Shown here: piece by piece, positions 27,510-38,442 of the stretch
Numbering within the stretch: position 1 is the first letter of the stretch
How the letters are laid out: the number at the start of each line of letters is the position of its first letter
Assembly: GCF_031202265.1 (NCBI RefSeq)
Contig: NZ_CP100604.1
Location: forward strand, 5,004,501 to 5,068,500
DNA from: Bradyrhizobium sp. Ash2021
GTDB taxonomy: Bacteria; Pseudomonadota; Alphaproteobacteria; Rhizobiales; Xanthobacteraceae
DNA length: 64,000 nt
Direction of reading: 5' to 3'
The notes under the pieces: model-generated
Told to the model about the DNA's origin: nothing
Databases searched by the model: none
What the model saw: the letters and a program-made list of their open reading frames with translations, nothing else
Translations under genes and position numbers: made by a program

Positions 27510-28706
27510 GTGATCCGCACAGTTCCAAACGTAGCTCGTCTTTCAAGACACGGCTCCCGGTTGGAGAAGGTTGCGCGAGCGCTGCTGCTGTCCACAATTA
27601 TGGCGACGCCGGCTGTTCGAGCCGGCGCCGATGAAATGAGGCCGTTGCGTCTCTGCGCGGATCCGACGAACCTGCCGTTCTCGAGCGATGACCCGGCACG
27701 GCCCGGCCTCTATCTTGAGATCGGCCAGTTGGTCGCACGGAAACTGGAGCGGCCGGTGACCTACAGCTGGTACAAGTCCTACTTCGGCAAGCGAACTGTT
27801 CGTGAAACGCTGTTGAGCAAACAGTGCGACGCCATGGTTGGTTTGCCGCAGGTGGACGATTTCATGGGGCCTGCCGTCATCTTCTCGAAGCCGATCGCGA
27901 GGGAAGGTTACGCGCTGGTGAGCGTGAAGGGCCGGAACATCGCGGGCATCGACGATTTGAAGGGGTTGCGCGTCGCCGTACAGTATCAGACCACACCGCA
28001 AAACCTGCTCGCGCTGCGCGACGAGATCGAGAAGATCACCGTATTGAGTCCTGACGAAGGAATGAAGATGCTCGACCAGGGAAAGGCCGACGTCGCCTTT
28101 ATCTGGGCTCCTGTGGCCGGTTGGCTCAACAGCACCGCCTACGGAGAAAAATACCGGATCAGAACCACAGCGGGCGAGGGGCTGATGTGGTCCACCGCGA
28201 TCGGCTTTGCGAAAGCGTCGACGGTGCTTCGGGATGATGTTAACGTGGTTCTACCGTCCCTGCAGGAGGACATTGCCAGGCTGTTCGTGAAATATGGCGT
28301 GCCGAGCGACGCGCCGGTCAAATTCGGTGAGCTCGGCCATCCGACCGCCATCGCCGATGCGGTTTCGAAGGAACCTGTGACCGTTGGCCAATCGACCGGC
28401 GACAGCAAACCCGCCGAAGTGAAGGTTGCCGCTTCCGGGGATATTTCGGCTGGCCACGAGCTGTTCAACGGGACGTGCGCGCACTGCCACGGGCCTGACG
28501 CCGTGCAGGCCGAGAAGCGTATCAATCTGCGCCTGCTGAAGAAGCGATATGGCGAAGACATGGAAGCGACGTACTGGAAGACGGTTCATGACGGAAGGCC
28601 GTCCAAGGGGATGCCTGCCTGGAAAGAAGTGTTCGGCGACGATGAGCTTCGAAATGTCCTTGTATATCTGCAGACGGTGCAGGAAGCGGCCGACGGTTCG
28701 AACTAG
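27510..28706 (+). CDS. XoxJ/MxaJ-like binding protein fused to a cytochrome c domain
   Basis: About 398 residues from the GTG at 27510 (GGAGG 5 bases upstream; a GTG at 27498 is also in frame). A signal peptide ends AVRAGA. Residues 30-265 are a family-3 solute-binding fold as in quinoprotein-associated MxaJ/XoxJ (LRLCADPTNLPFSS, GLPQVDDF, LRVAVQYQTTPQN). After a linker, a cytochrome c domain carries CAHCH (residues 323-327). In methylotrophs XoxJ and the cytochrome XoxG are separate proteins; here they are one chain. It would accept electrons from the dehydrogenase just upstream. Confidence 0.87.
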   Translation: MIRTVPNVARLSRHGSRLEKVARALLLSTIMATPAVRAGADEMRPLRLCADPTNLPFSSDDPARPGLYLEIGQLVARKLERPVTYSWYKSYFGKRTVRETLLSKQCDAMVGLPQVDDFMGPAVIFSKPIAREGYALVSVKGRNIAGIDDLKGLRVAVQYQTTPQNLLALRDEIEKITVLSPDEGMKMLDQGKADVAFIWAPVAGWLNSTAYGEKYRIRTTAGEGLMWSTAIGFAKASTVLRDDVNVVLPSLQEDIARLFVKYGVPSDAPVKFGELGHPTAIADAVSKEPVTVGQSTGDSKPAEVKVAASGDISAGHELFNGTCAHCHGPDAVQAEKRINLRLLKKRYGEDMEATYWKTVHDGRPSKGMPAWKEVFGDDELRNVLVYLQTVQEAADGSN

Positions 28707-28772
28707 GACTGCCGGGCAGGATGCCGCGGGCATCATAAATTGGATGCAGCCAATGCTTCGTTTGAGGCTCTC

Positions 28773-29453
28773 ATGATGGGATTCCTCATTATCGATGATC
28801 ATCCGTTGTTTGGCGAAGCACTCGGAAATGCAATCCGGATATCGCATCCGGATGCCCGAATCTTCGAGGCCGCGTCGATCCGGCAGGCGCTGAATATCCT
28901 GGCGACGGAACGCAACATCGATCTCGCGCTTCTGGATCTTCTGCTGCCGGATGCCGTAGGATTTTCCGGCTTTCTCAGATTGCGCGACAGCCATCCGAAG
29001 CTGCCGATCCTCATTGTCTCGAGCGTCGATGACAAGCAGACGATCCGCGAAGCGCTCGCGCTTGGGGCGGTCGGCTATCTCTCCAAATCGACCTCCGTCA
29101 GCGAACTGTCGGACGCAATCGCCCGGATTTTGAGTGGATCGGTTTCCGCACCGAAAGGGTACGTGGGAGCGGGCACACCGGTGCAAACCGAAGCCGCCCT
29201 GCGCGAGAAAATCAAGAAGCTGACGCCCCAACAGGTTCGCGTGCTGGACCTGATCAGGAATGGCCTGCAGAACCGCGAGATTGCCGCGGAACTCAAGCTG
29301 GCGGAGTCGACCGTAAGGGCTCACGTGACCGAGATTCTGCGCAAGCTCGGGCTCTTCAGCCGCAATAAGGCGATTATCGAAATCGGCAAGATCGCGTTGC
29401 CATTGCCGGCTCCCTGCCAAAGTGCAAGGGGTGAACGGGAACGGCCCTCCTGA
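28773..29453 (+). CDS. LuxR-family response regulator
   Basis: 226 residues from MMGFLIIDDHP (GAGG in front; a longer ATG start at 28740 adds 11 residues). The receiver domain has the acidic pair IDDH, the phospho-acceptor Asp in LALLDLLLPD and the Lys in YLSKSTS. A LuxR HTH follows (LTPQQVRVLDLIRNGLQNREIAAEL). It is likely phosphorylated by the hybrid kinase at 30436-31788 and controls the alcohol oxidation genes, like ErbR/AgmR-type regulators. Confidence 0.9.
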   Translation: MMGFLIIDDHPLFGEALGNAIRISHPDARIFEAASIRQALNILATERNIDLALLDLLLPDAVGFSGFLRLRDSHPKLPILIVSSVDDKQTIREALALGAVGYLSKSTSVSELSDAIARILSGSVSAPKGYVGAGTPVQTEAALREKIKKLTPQQVRVLDLIRNGLQNREIAAELKLAESTVRAHVTEILRKLGLFSRNKAIIEIGKIALPLPAPCQSARGERERPS

Positions 29454-29697
29454 TCGGGATGGTTAGTAAGCCGCTTCCCCGCGCCGGGCGGTCGTCAGCG
29501 GCGTTTCATCACCCCGGGCGCCGGCGGATATCCCGGTAACGTCAGGTTATGCCGGTGAACCGGTCGTCGACCTATAGGCTTCGTTCCATCCTTGAGATAA
29601 TGTGCTGATCGTCACGAACGAACTCCGCAGTCCCGAGAGGGCAGCTGAATGGCGCGATCGGCCGCCAACAGACCGGCGCCCAGGCGAGGCAAATGCA

Positions 29698-30447
29698 GTG
29701 AGGTTGCTTGTCGTCGAGGACCACCCGCTGTTTCGAGACGCCTTGGTCGGCGTCGTTGCGGCCGCCTTTGCCAACGCTGAAGTGTTTCAGGCAATTTCGA
29801 TCGACGGTGCACTGGATATTCTTGCATCGAAGGGCTCCGTCGATGTTATTTTGCTCGATTTGTCGATGCCCGGCACCACTGGGCTTCTGGGAGCGTTCCG
29901 TGTACGCGTAGCTGCCCCGAAAAGCGCGCTTGTCATTGTTTCGGCATTCGAAAGCGCGCGGATCGTTGGATGCGCGATGGCGCTCGGTGTTTCCGGCTAT
30001 ATTCCGAAATCGACCCCGAAGGCCGAACTGGTCCAATCGATCCGCTCAATTCTGGAGGGGGAGGTCTATGTCCCGAAGCGGCTTCACGGGAGTGCGGCAG
30101 CCAGACGCGCTGGTGCGGAAATTCAGGACCTGCTGCGTCAGCTTTCCCGCCTCACATCCCAGCAGCTTCGCGTTCTCGACATGATTTGTCGAGGTCTTCA
30201 GAACAAGCATATCGCTTACGAACTCGATATCTCCGTCACGACGGTCAAGGTTCATGTCACCGAGATTCTGCGCAAACTCGGCGTCCGAAGCCGCACCACC
30301 GCAATCATCAAGGTTTCCAGACTCGATCTGATCCGATCAGAACATAACACGCCGGCGGCCGTCGGCGATTTGGGAAGTGCGACGCAATTGAACCGAACCG
30401 TTCGTATAGTCGGCTCGAATCTGCCCGCAGGAAGATCACGTCAATAG
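29698..30447 (+). CDS. LuxR-family response regulator, second copy
   Basis: 249 residues from the GTG at 29698 (VRLLVVEDHPLF); the frame is open to 29602 but the extra 32 residues are not receiver-like. Receiver Asp lies in VILLDLSMPG, Lys in YIPKSTP. The HTH (LTSQQLRVLDMICRGLQNKHIAYEL) mirrors that of the previous regulator, so they are paralogues. The two proteins give the module two outputs. The 3' end overlaps the convergent kinase gene by 12 bases. Confidence 0.88.
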   Translation: MRLLVVEDHPLFRDALVGVVAAAFANAEVFQAISIDGALDILASKGSVDVILLDLSMPGTTGLLGAFRVRVAAPKSALVIVSAFESARIVGCAMALGVSGYIPKSTPKAELVQSIRSILEGEVYVPKRLHGSAAARRAGAEIQDLLRQLSRLTSQQLRVLDMICRGLQNKHIAYELDISVTTVKVHVTEILRKLGVRSRTTAIIKVSRLDLIRSEHNTPAAVGDLGSATQLNRTVRIVGSNLPAGRSRQ

Positions 30448-31788
30448 AAAGGAGAGCAGGGACCGCATTTCGGCTGGCTTGATCGGCTTTTTCAATAGTT
30501 CATGTCCGAAGGATGCGGCATCCGAGGCCGCCTTTGCGGAATAATCGGCCGTCACGATAATCGCGGGAACCTCGGTCTTGATTGCGCTGCGTATCTCCTC
30601 GACGGCTTTGATACCGGTTTCGCCGTTGTCGAGGTGAAGGTCCGCGATGATCACATCGGGACGCTCGTCAAGCGCCCTGATGCTGTCGAGTCCTTCTGCT
30701 GCCGACGCCGCTATGGCCACGTCACACCCCCACTTCTCCAGCAGGCTGGCCAGCCCCTCGGCGCTGGACAGATCGTTTTCAATCAAAAGGATCCTCGCAT
30801 CCTCCATGCCTCCATAGGCGGACTCGGAAAGCGCAGGTTCTCCGGTCAAAGCGGCCTCCTCGAGTGCGGAGGTGCGAGGCACCGTGACACCAAACATCGA
30901 GCCTCGCCCCAAGCGCGACTTCAGATGTATCTCATGATTGAGCGCGGTAGCGAACCGCCGAACGATCGAAAGGCCGAGGCCGATGCCCGCATCGGCGCCA
31001 ATACTGGCTTCCCCGCGCTGAAATTCCATGAAAATGGCTTCGCGCTGGGCTTCCGGAATGCCAGGACCAGTGTCGTGCACCTGTATACTGAGATTAGCAC
31101 CCTTGAGTCTGCAACCCATGAGCACGCTGCCACGCTGCGTGTATCGCAGGGCGTTAGCCAGAAGATTCTGCAGGATTCGCCTCAACATCATCGGATCTGA
31201 CAAGACGGTCTCGGCACAGGGTTCGATCCTCAGAACAAGGTGACGCTTCGCCGCCACAGGGGTGAACTCGTGCCGCAGTGGCTCGAATAGCGTCGAAATC
31301 GAAACCGGGCGAAATTCTGGCTTCAGAACGCCAGCATCGAGTTTGGAGATATCCAGAAGCGTCCGGAGCAGATCTTCCAACGTCGCGAGCGAACGGTCAA
31401 TCTGCTCGGTCAGCAGAAGCCCCTTTGGTGAAGCGATCATTTCGTCAAGCGCGGACAGCGTCAGCCGCGCGGCATTCAGCGGCTGCAAAAGATCGTGGGT
31501 AACGGAGATCAGGACCGACGACTTCAGCGAACTGGCTGCTTCCGCCTGCTGCTTGGCCTGAGAAAGAGAACCGTTGGTCTTTTCCAGCGATTGCAGGGCC
31601 TGCTTGAGCTGCTGGGTTCTGTTGCGGACCTGCTGGTCGAGAGAGATCGCCGTTTCGAACAGCGAAAATGCATTGAGTTGCTGGTCCGTGGAGCGTTCCA
31701 CGCGCGACATCAAGGCTGCGTTGATTTTCCGAAGCTTGGAAATCTCGCGTTCGAGCGACGCGGTCTGGTCCGGCTCAATGTCGATCAC
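30436..31788 (-). CDS. Hybrid histidine kinase (NahK/ErcS'-like)
   Basis: 450 residues from a GTG that overlaps the FIST gene stop (GTGA). An N-terminal coiled coil (about 5-110) replaces a membrane anchor, so it is cytoplasmic. The H-box is SVTHDLLQPLN, ATP-binding motifs are NLLANALRY, DTGPGIP and GIGLGLSIV, and a C-terminal receiver has Asp in VIIADLHLD and Lys in LLKKPIKP. The pairing with a FIST protein matches the NosP-NahK pair of Pseudomonas. It probably feeds the LuxR regulators nearby. Confidence 0.9.
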   Translation of the reverse strand: MIDIEPDQTASLEREISKLRKINAALMSRVERSTDQQLNAFSLFETAISLDQQVRNRTQQLKQALQSLEKTNGSLSQAKQQAEAASSLKSSVLISVTHDLLQPLNAARLTLSALDEMIASPKGLLLTEQIDRSLATLEDLLRTLLDISKLDAGVLKPEFRPVSISTLFEPLRHEFTPVAAKRHLVLRIEPCAETVLSDPMMLRRILQNLLANALRYTQRGSVLMGCRLKGANLSIQVHDTGPGIPEAQREAIFMEFQRGEASIGADAGIGLGLSIVRRFATALNHEIHLKSRLGRGSMFGVTVPRTSALEEAALTGEPALSESAYGGMEDARILLIENDLSSAEGLASLLEKWGCDVAIAASAAEGLDSIRALDERPDVIIADLHLDNGETGIKAVEEIRSAIKTEVPAIIVTADYSAKAASDAASFGHELLKKPIKPAEMRSLLSFLLT

Positions 31789-32954
31789 GGCGCGGCCCTT
31801 CGCCTTCCGATCGCAACACCGGTCAGCGTCTGATTGACGTGCATGGACCGATATTGCTCGCCATAGGTCTGAAATCCGATAACGTTGTTGCGACGATACA
31901 GCTCGGACATCTCCCGCGACAATTGGTGTTGTTCGACGGCGAGCCGGCGCAGGACGCATTCGAATCCGATGAAGATGGAGACGCCGCCCAAATCGTCGAT
32001 CAGCCGCTCGAAAATGTCGTTCGTCGCGTCGATCGGGTTTCGAACCTGTGCGATGGTGAGGACCATTCCTTCGTCGATAGCGCAGAAGAATCGAAGCGAG
32101 CCATCCGGATCCATGCGCTGGATCGAACGGGCATAGTAGGAACCGCCAACCCGCACCAGGACCGGATGCGCGGCAAAGGACAGCGAATCAAGCTTGGTAT
32201 CTCGAATCCCAACGGCACGGGAATATTCGATCGCGGCCGGCTCGGCATTGATTTCCTTGACGATGCGGCGCTCGATATCCGCTTCTGTGACCACCATCTT
32301 GATCGATGTCGGTTCGAAGTGGTCGCATTTGAAAAGCCGGAACGGCAAGCGTGTCTTGATCAGTATCAGGATGGCCGCATCGGAATGCGCTTTTCCGCCG
32401 TAGAAGATCCATGACTTGTCAAACCGCAAACCGTCGCCGGCCGACCCGCCCACGACCGGGATGTCTTCCAGCGAAGTGTAGATCGCGGACATGACCGCTT
32501 CTTCGCGCTGACACATGCCGTCGATGAACAGGAACCCGAAAGCCTCCTCACCGCAGTCCCGTTCTTCGGTGAGACGGGTGAAGTCTTGATGCAACTCGCT
32601 GCAGACTGACCGCCCATGATCAACTCGAAAGGTCGATAAATCGGGAAAGGGCCGGGCTGCGATAATGAAGTCCTCAGCACTGAAGCCCATCGCAACCACG
32701 CTGTCCTCTTCCCAGCCTCCGGGTGCCAGCTCACCCGCGGTGGTGCAGCCGAAAATCGGCGTGTCGGGAATTCGGCATGTTAGTTCTTCGATGAATGTTG
32801 CGGGGTGGTAAAATGGAGAAACGAACACGATGATCATCGCAAGATCCAGAAACGCGAGCTGCCGGGAAATTTCCTCGGCTGCTTCGCGTGGACCTACGCT
32901 CTTGGCTTGCGCGACGACAATGCTGTCGCCGACGCTGCTTTGCGTGGCTCCCAA
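31785..32954 (-). CDS. FIST-domain sensor protein (NosP-like)
   Basis: 389 residues with a TTG start and GAGGGGG upstream. FIST N-terminal domain (IPDTPIFGCTTAGELAPGG, VVGGSAGDGLRF) and FIST C-terminal domain (PHFL-like YARSIQRMDPDGSLRFFCAI, FIGFECVLRRL) are both present. Some FIST proteins (NosP) bind heme/NO and regulate an adjacent hybrid kinase. Translational overlap with the kinase supports a sensor-kinase pair. The ligand here is unknown. Confidence 0.88.
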   Translation of the reverse strand: MGATQSSVGDSIVVAQAKSVGPREAAEEISRQLAFLDLAMIIVFVSPFYHPATFIEELTCRIPDTPIFGCTTAGELAPGGWEEDSVVAMGFSAEDFIIAARPFPDLSTFRVDHGRSVCSELHQDFTRLTEERDCGEEAFGFLFIDGMCQREEAVMSAIYTSLEDIPVVGGSAGDGLRFDKSWIFYGGKAHSDAAILILIKTRLPFRLFKCDHFEPTSIKMVVTEADIERRIVKEINAEPAAIEYSRAVGIRDTKLDSLSFAAHPVLVRVGGSYYARSIQRMDPDGSLRFFCAIDEGMVLTIAQVRNPIDATNDIFERLIDDLGGVSIFIGFECVLRRLAVEQHQLSREMSELYRRNNVIGFQTYGEQYRSMHVNQTLTGVAIGRRRAAP

Positions 32955-33336
32955 AGGCTATTCCCCCTCGCATAGGATTTTGTTTGTTTTTTGATGGTAG
33001 TGGCGTTGACACGTCCCGATATTGATATAACGCAAAATCCCGTTTCCGAGGAAGGATAAAAAGGAAACCGCAGCAAAGAAGGTAGTCGAGCGATCCTCGA
33101 TCAAACCGAGGTGTGGGTAGCCGGGAAAGGGCAGAAGGTAACGCGACCGTCGTCACCGACGACGATCCACTTTTCCCTAAACAAGAAAGCGACGGACAAA
33201 GCAGGTGCCAATTCTCGATCTCGTACCCGGCCGAATTGAGGGTGAAGTGGACCGGGATCGTATGTCGGCTTGAAAGTTGTTGGATCGAGCGGTCGACGAG
33301 GCCGACAGCAGTGAATCCGGATTTTGGGAGGAGCGA
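32955..33336. other. Divergent promoter region, no gene
   Basis: About 380 bases between the FIST-kinase operon (minus) and the GAF-Fis regulator (plus). It is AT-richer near 32975-33050. A GGGAGGAG Shine-Dalgarno precedes the plus-strand gene. No clear operator repeat was found. Confidence 0.4.
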
Positions 33337-34305
33337 ATGGCGGCAGCCGGGACTACCCACCACGCGGATCGGATCCAATCTGCGATCTCATCTAATGGTG
33401 CAGCGAAATCGGCGCTGATTGCGTCCTGGCAGAGGTCAGCATGCCTTCACAAGCTTGATCCGGCTCGAAGCAACCTTCCCGAGAGACTGACGGATTCAGA
33501 GTTCGGGAGGGCCCGGCAAAAGATGGAGCCGCTGATCCACGTCGCGCAGCCGAGCCTCGACAGACTCTATCATTCGGTCGGGGGAGCGGGTTGCTGTGTT
33601 TTGCTCGCCGACAGGAACGGCGTCCCGGTCGTGCGGCGCGGCGCGCCCGGCGACGATGCGACATTTTTTGACTGGGGATTATGGCCGGGCGCAATCTGGA
33701 GCGAAGGCAGCGAGGGCACGAACGGCATTGGTACGTGTCTCGTCGAACAACGAGCGCTGACAATCCACCGCGACCAGCATTTCTATGCGCGCAATGCGCT
33801 ATTGAGCTGCACGACTGCTCCAATTTATGATCATCAGGGGCGTCTCGTTGCAGCGCTCGATGTTTCGTCCTGCAGATCCGAGTTGATTGAAAAGTTCGTC
33901 AACCTCATCGCGACAGCGGTGAGTGACGCCGCAGCGCGCATCGAGGCGGAATGCTTTCGTCTGGCGTATTCGCAGGCGCGCATCCTGGTCGTCCCCGTCG
34001 CCGACAAGGGCGCACGAGCCCTGATCGCGGTCGATGCGGACGATCTTGTTGTAGGGGCTACCCGCGCTGCGCGCTTGGCGCTTGGAATTTCTCAGGCCTG
34101 CCTGCAGAAATCGCGGCCTGCAGCGGAAGTGATGAATATGTCAAGGACGGTGACCGAAAACCTTGCCGCGGCGGAGCGGGGGGTGCTGCAACGGGCACTC
34201 GCGCGAGCCGAGGGCAATGTCACGGCGGCGGCTGAAGCGCTCGGCATGAGCCGGGCCACATTCTACCGAAAGCTGCGGCGACTGGAACTTCACCGCACCC
34301 ACTGA
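33337..34305 (+). CDS. AcoR-like GAF-Fis transcriptional regulator lacking the AAA+ domain
   Basis: 322 residues from ATG at 33337 (GGGAGGAG upstream). An AcoR-type N-terminal region (SWQRSACLHKLDPAR), a GAF domain (GCCVLLADRNGVPVVRRG, GTNGIGTCLVEQRALTIH, TAPIYDHQGRLVAALD) and a C-terminal Fis HTH (ALARAEGNVTAAAEALGMSRATFYRKLRRL) are visible. The central sigma-54 AAA+ domain of AcoR is absent, so it cannot activate sigma-54 promoters in the classical way. It sits directly ahead of the aldehyde dehydrogenase gene, its likely target. Confidence 0.88.
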   Translation: MAAAGTTHHADRIQSAISSNGAAKSALIASWQRSACLHKLDPARSNLPERLTDSEFGRARQKMEPLIHVAQPSLDRLYHSVGGAGCCVLLADRNGVPVVRRGAPGDDATFFDWGLWPGAIWSEGSEGTNGIGTCLVEQRALTIHRDQHFYARNALLSCTTAPIYDHQGRLVAALDVSSCRSELIEKFVNLIATAVSDAAARIEAECFRLAYSQARILVVPVADKGARALIAVDADDLVVGATRAARLALGISQACLQKSRPAAEVMNMSRTVTENLAAAERGVLQRALARAEGNVTAAAEALGMSRATFYRKLRRLELHRTH

Positions 34306-34318
34306 AAATCACCCTATC

Positions 34319-34342
34319 GAGTGTCTCAGTTTTGCGACACTC
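34319..34342. promoter_or_regulatory. Inverted repeat, likely operator of the aldehyde dehydrogenase gene
   Basis: GAGTGTC and GACACTC arms separated by 10 bases (core TGTC-N10-GACA). It lies 14 bases after the regulator stop and about 100 bases before the dehydrogenase start, without a T-run, so an operator is more likely than a terminator. Confidence 0.5.
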
Positions 34343-34443
34343 CGGCCGGCGATTGGTTTTCCGGGGCTGGTAAGACGGTCCGGTTTCGACAAGCTTCTTT
34401 CTCAAAGCGTCGCATCAAGCGCCGCAATCTGAGGAGGACAGCC

Positions 34444-35961
<1,518 letters not shown>

Positions 35962-35975
35962 GTTCTCCCTGGACT

Positions 35976-36005
35976 ACCGGCGCGGTCGCTTGCGTCCGCG
36001 CCGGT
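35976..36005 (+). terminator. Strong hairpin after the aldehyde dehydrogenase gene
   Basis: ACCGGCGCGG and CCGCGCCGGT form a perfect 10-base stem with a 10-base loop, followed by CCTTTCT. The tail is only partly T-rich, so it may attenuate or protect transcripts rather than fully terminate before DUF779. Confidence 0.5.
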
Positions 36006-36027
36006 CCTTTCTCGCGGGGAGGCACTG

Positions 36028-36387
36028 TTGGAAGGAAAAGTCTCGGCAACACCTGCAGCGCTCAGGCTGATCGAACAAATCGTCGCCGAGCATGGCCCGA
36101 TCCTGTTTCATCAGTCGGGCGGCTGTTGCGACGGATCGTCGCCGATGTGTTACCCCGCGGGCGAATTCATCATCGGGGACACCGACGTCCTGCTCGGTCA
36201 TATCGGGGGAGCGCCGGTCTATATCAGCGCCTCCCAGTTCGAGGTCTGGAAGCATACCGACCTGATCATCGACGTCGTTCCCGGTCGGGGTGGGATGTTC
36301 TCCCTCGATAACGGCCGCGAGCTAAGATTCCTGACGCGTTCGCGGATTTGTGCATCAGGTCTGGACGCCCCGAGGTCATCGTCGTGA
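36028..36387 (+). CDS. DUF779-family protein
   Basis: 119 residues with a TTG start and GGGGAGG 7 bases before it. The family wording [28 protein letters not shown] and [16 protein letters not shown] is clear; the vicinal CC and later Cys suggest metal binding. DUF779 proteins are usually encoded next to aldehyde dehydrogenases, as here. Function unknown. Confidence 0.85.
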   Translation: MEGKVSATPAALRLIEQIVAEHGPILFHQSGGCCDGSSPMCYPAGEFIIGDTDVLLGHIGGAPVYISASQFEVWKHTDLIIDVVPGRGGMFSLDNGRELRFLTRSRICASGLDAPRSSS

Positions 36388-36466
36388 CGACGGGCGATCG
36401 TCTGCCCGCCGCTCCGTTGGCGTTGGTTTGATAGGAGCGTCTCGAGGTGGGAAGGAGGGGTATCCG

Positions 36467-38416
36467 ATGAGCACTCTAGTGAGCTTGGAAGAGTTTGCCT
36501 ACGCAGTGCCGGTGGGTTGGGTGGAGCGGGCTTACGTGGATGCGCCAGAGTACCACGAAATGTATACCTTCTCCACTTCTGCTCCGGATGAATTCTGGGA
36601 CTATCACGGCAGGCGAATTGAGTGGATCAAGCCTTACTCGAAGGTAAAGAATACCTGTTTCGATCCCGGCAAGGTCTCGATCAAATGGTTTGAGGACGGA
36701 ACCACCAACGTATCGATTAACTGCATCGACCGGCATCTTGCCAATCGTGCCGACCAGACCGCGATCATATGGGAAGGGGACAATCCGAGCGAATCGAAGC
36801 GCATCACCTACCGACAGCTGCACCAGCACGTCTGCCGTCTCGCAAATGTACTGAAGAGCCACGGTGTCGCGAACGGCGATACGGTCACGATCTATCTGCC
36901 CATGATCCCGGAGGCCGCCTATGCCATGCTGGCCTGCGCCCGCATCGGAGCCGTGCATTCCATCGTGTTCGGAGGTTTTTCACCAGACGCGCTCGCCGGA
37001 CGTATCGAGGGGTGCAATTCGAAAGTCGTGATAACGGCGGACGAGGGTCTGCGCGGTGGGCGCAAGGTCCCATTGAAGGCCAATGCCGACGCGGCAGTAA
37101 AGAAAGCACCGGACATCGTGCAAACGATGATCGTCGTCAAGCGCACCGGCGGTCCAGTTGATTGGGTCAATGGCCGCGACGTCTGGTACGAGGACGCGGT
37201 GGCGAATGCGCCAACCGATTGCAAGCCTGCCGAGATGAACGCCGAGGCCCCTCTGTTCATCCTCTACACGTCGGGATCAACAGGTGCGCCGAAAGGCGTC
37301 GTCCACACGACAGGGGGATACCTCGTTTACGCGTCGATGACGCATCAATACGTGTTCGATTGCCACGATGGCGACGTCTACTGGTGCACGGCCGATGTCG
37401 GCTGGGTTACCGGCCACAGCTACATCGTCTACGGACCGCTCGCCAATGGCGCGACCACGCTGATGTTCGAGGGGATCCCTAACTACCCATCGATGTCGCG
37501 GTTTTGGGAGGTGATCGACAAGTACAAGGTCAACATCTTCTACACTGCGCCGACTGCGATACGCTCTTTGATGGCGGCGGGCGAGGAGCCGGTCAAACGG
37601 ACTAGCCGCACCTCGCTGCGCCTGCTTGGATCCGTGGGCGAACCGATCAATCCGGAAGCGTGGGAGTGGTACCACCGCGTGGTCGGGGATCGGCGCTGCC
37701 CGATCGTCGACACCTGGTGGCAAACCGAAACTGGCGGCGTCATGATTACGCCGCTGCCTGGCGCTACCGCGTTGAAGCCAGGTTCTGCCGCGCTTCCGTT
37801 CTTCGGTGTCCGGCCGGAGGTCGTGGATGCCAGCGGCGCGGTGTTGGACGGCGCCTGCGAAGGAAACCTGGTCATCGCCGATTCCTGGCCGGGCCAAATG
37901 CGCACGGTCTTTGGCGATCATGAACGTTTCATGCAGACTTATTTTTCGACCTTTCCGGGCAAGTACTTCACCGGAGATGGCTGTCGGCGCGACAGCGATG
38001 GCTACTACTGGATCACCGGGCGCGTCGACGATGTCATCAACGTCTCCGGCCACCGGATGGGAACGGCCGAGGTGGAGAGTGCGCTCGTGGCGCACAAGGA
38101 CGTCTCCGAAGCCGCTGTCGTCGGCTTTCCACACGAGATCAAGGGACAGGGCATCTACGCCTACGTGACCTTGATGACGGGTAGGGAGCCATCCGCGGAG
38201 TTGCGCAAGGAACTCGTCGCGTGGGTGCGCAAGGAAATCGGCCCGATTGCCGCCCCCGACGTCATCCAGTTCGCGCCTGGATTACCGAAGACCCGTTCCG
38301 GAAAGATCATGCGCCGTATCCTGCGCAAGATCGCGGAGAATGAATTTGGTGCGCTTGGTGATACGTCGACGCTCGCCGATCCGGCGGTGGTCGATGATTT
38401 GATCAAGAATCGGTAG
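36467..38416 (+). CDS. acs: Acetyl-CoA synthetase
   Basis: 649 residues from [10 protein letters not shown] (GAAGGAGGGG upstream). AMP-forming ligase motifs: [56 protein letters not shown] and the acetylatable Lys in [11 protein letters not shown]. It converts acetate, ATP and CoA to acetyl-CoA, AMP and PPi. It completes the alcohol-aldehyde-acid-CoA route and precedes an adenylate kinase relic, whose intact form would recycle the AMP. Confidence 0.96.
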   Translation: MSTLVSLEEFAYAVPVGWVERAYVDAPEYHEMYTFSTSAPDEFWDYHGRRIEWIKPYSKVKNTCFDPGKVSIKWFEDGTTNVSINCIDRHLANRADQTAIIWEGDNPSESKRITYRQLHQHVCRLANVLKSHGVANGDTVTIYLPMIPEAAYAMLACARIGAVHSIVFGGFSPDALAGRIEGCNSKVVITADEGLRGGRKVPLKANADAAVKKAPDIVQTMIVVKRTGGPVDWVNGRDVWYEDAVANAPTDCKPAEMNAEAPLFILYTSGSTGAPKGVVHTTGGYLVYASMTHQYVFDCHDGDVYWCTADVGWVTGHSYIVYGPLANGATTLMFEGIPNYPSMSRFWEVIDKYKVNIFYTAPTAIRSLMAAGEEPVKRTSRTSLRLLGSVGEPINPEAWEWYHRVVGDRRCPIVDTWWQTETGGVMITPLPGATALKPGSAALPFFGVRPEVVDASGAVLDGACEGNLVIADSWPGQMRTVFGDHERFMQTYFSTFPGKYFTGDGCRRDSDGYYWITGRVDDVINVSGHRMGTAEVESALVAHKDVSEAAVVGFPHEIKGQGIYAYVTLMTGREPSAELRKELVAWVRKEIGPIAAPDVIQFAPGLPKTRSGKIMRRILRKIAENEFGALGDTSTLADPAVVDDLIKNR

Positions 38417-38442
38417 GGCTGCTTGCATAGGGGAGCATCGTG

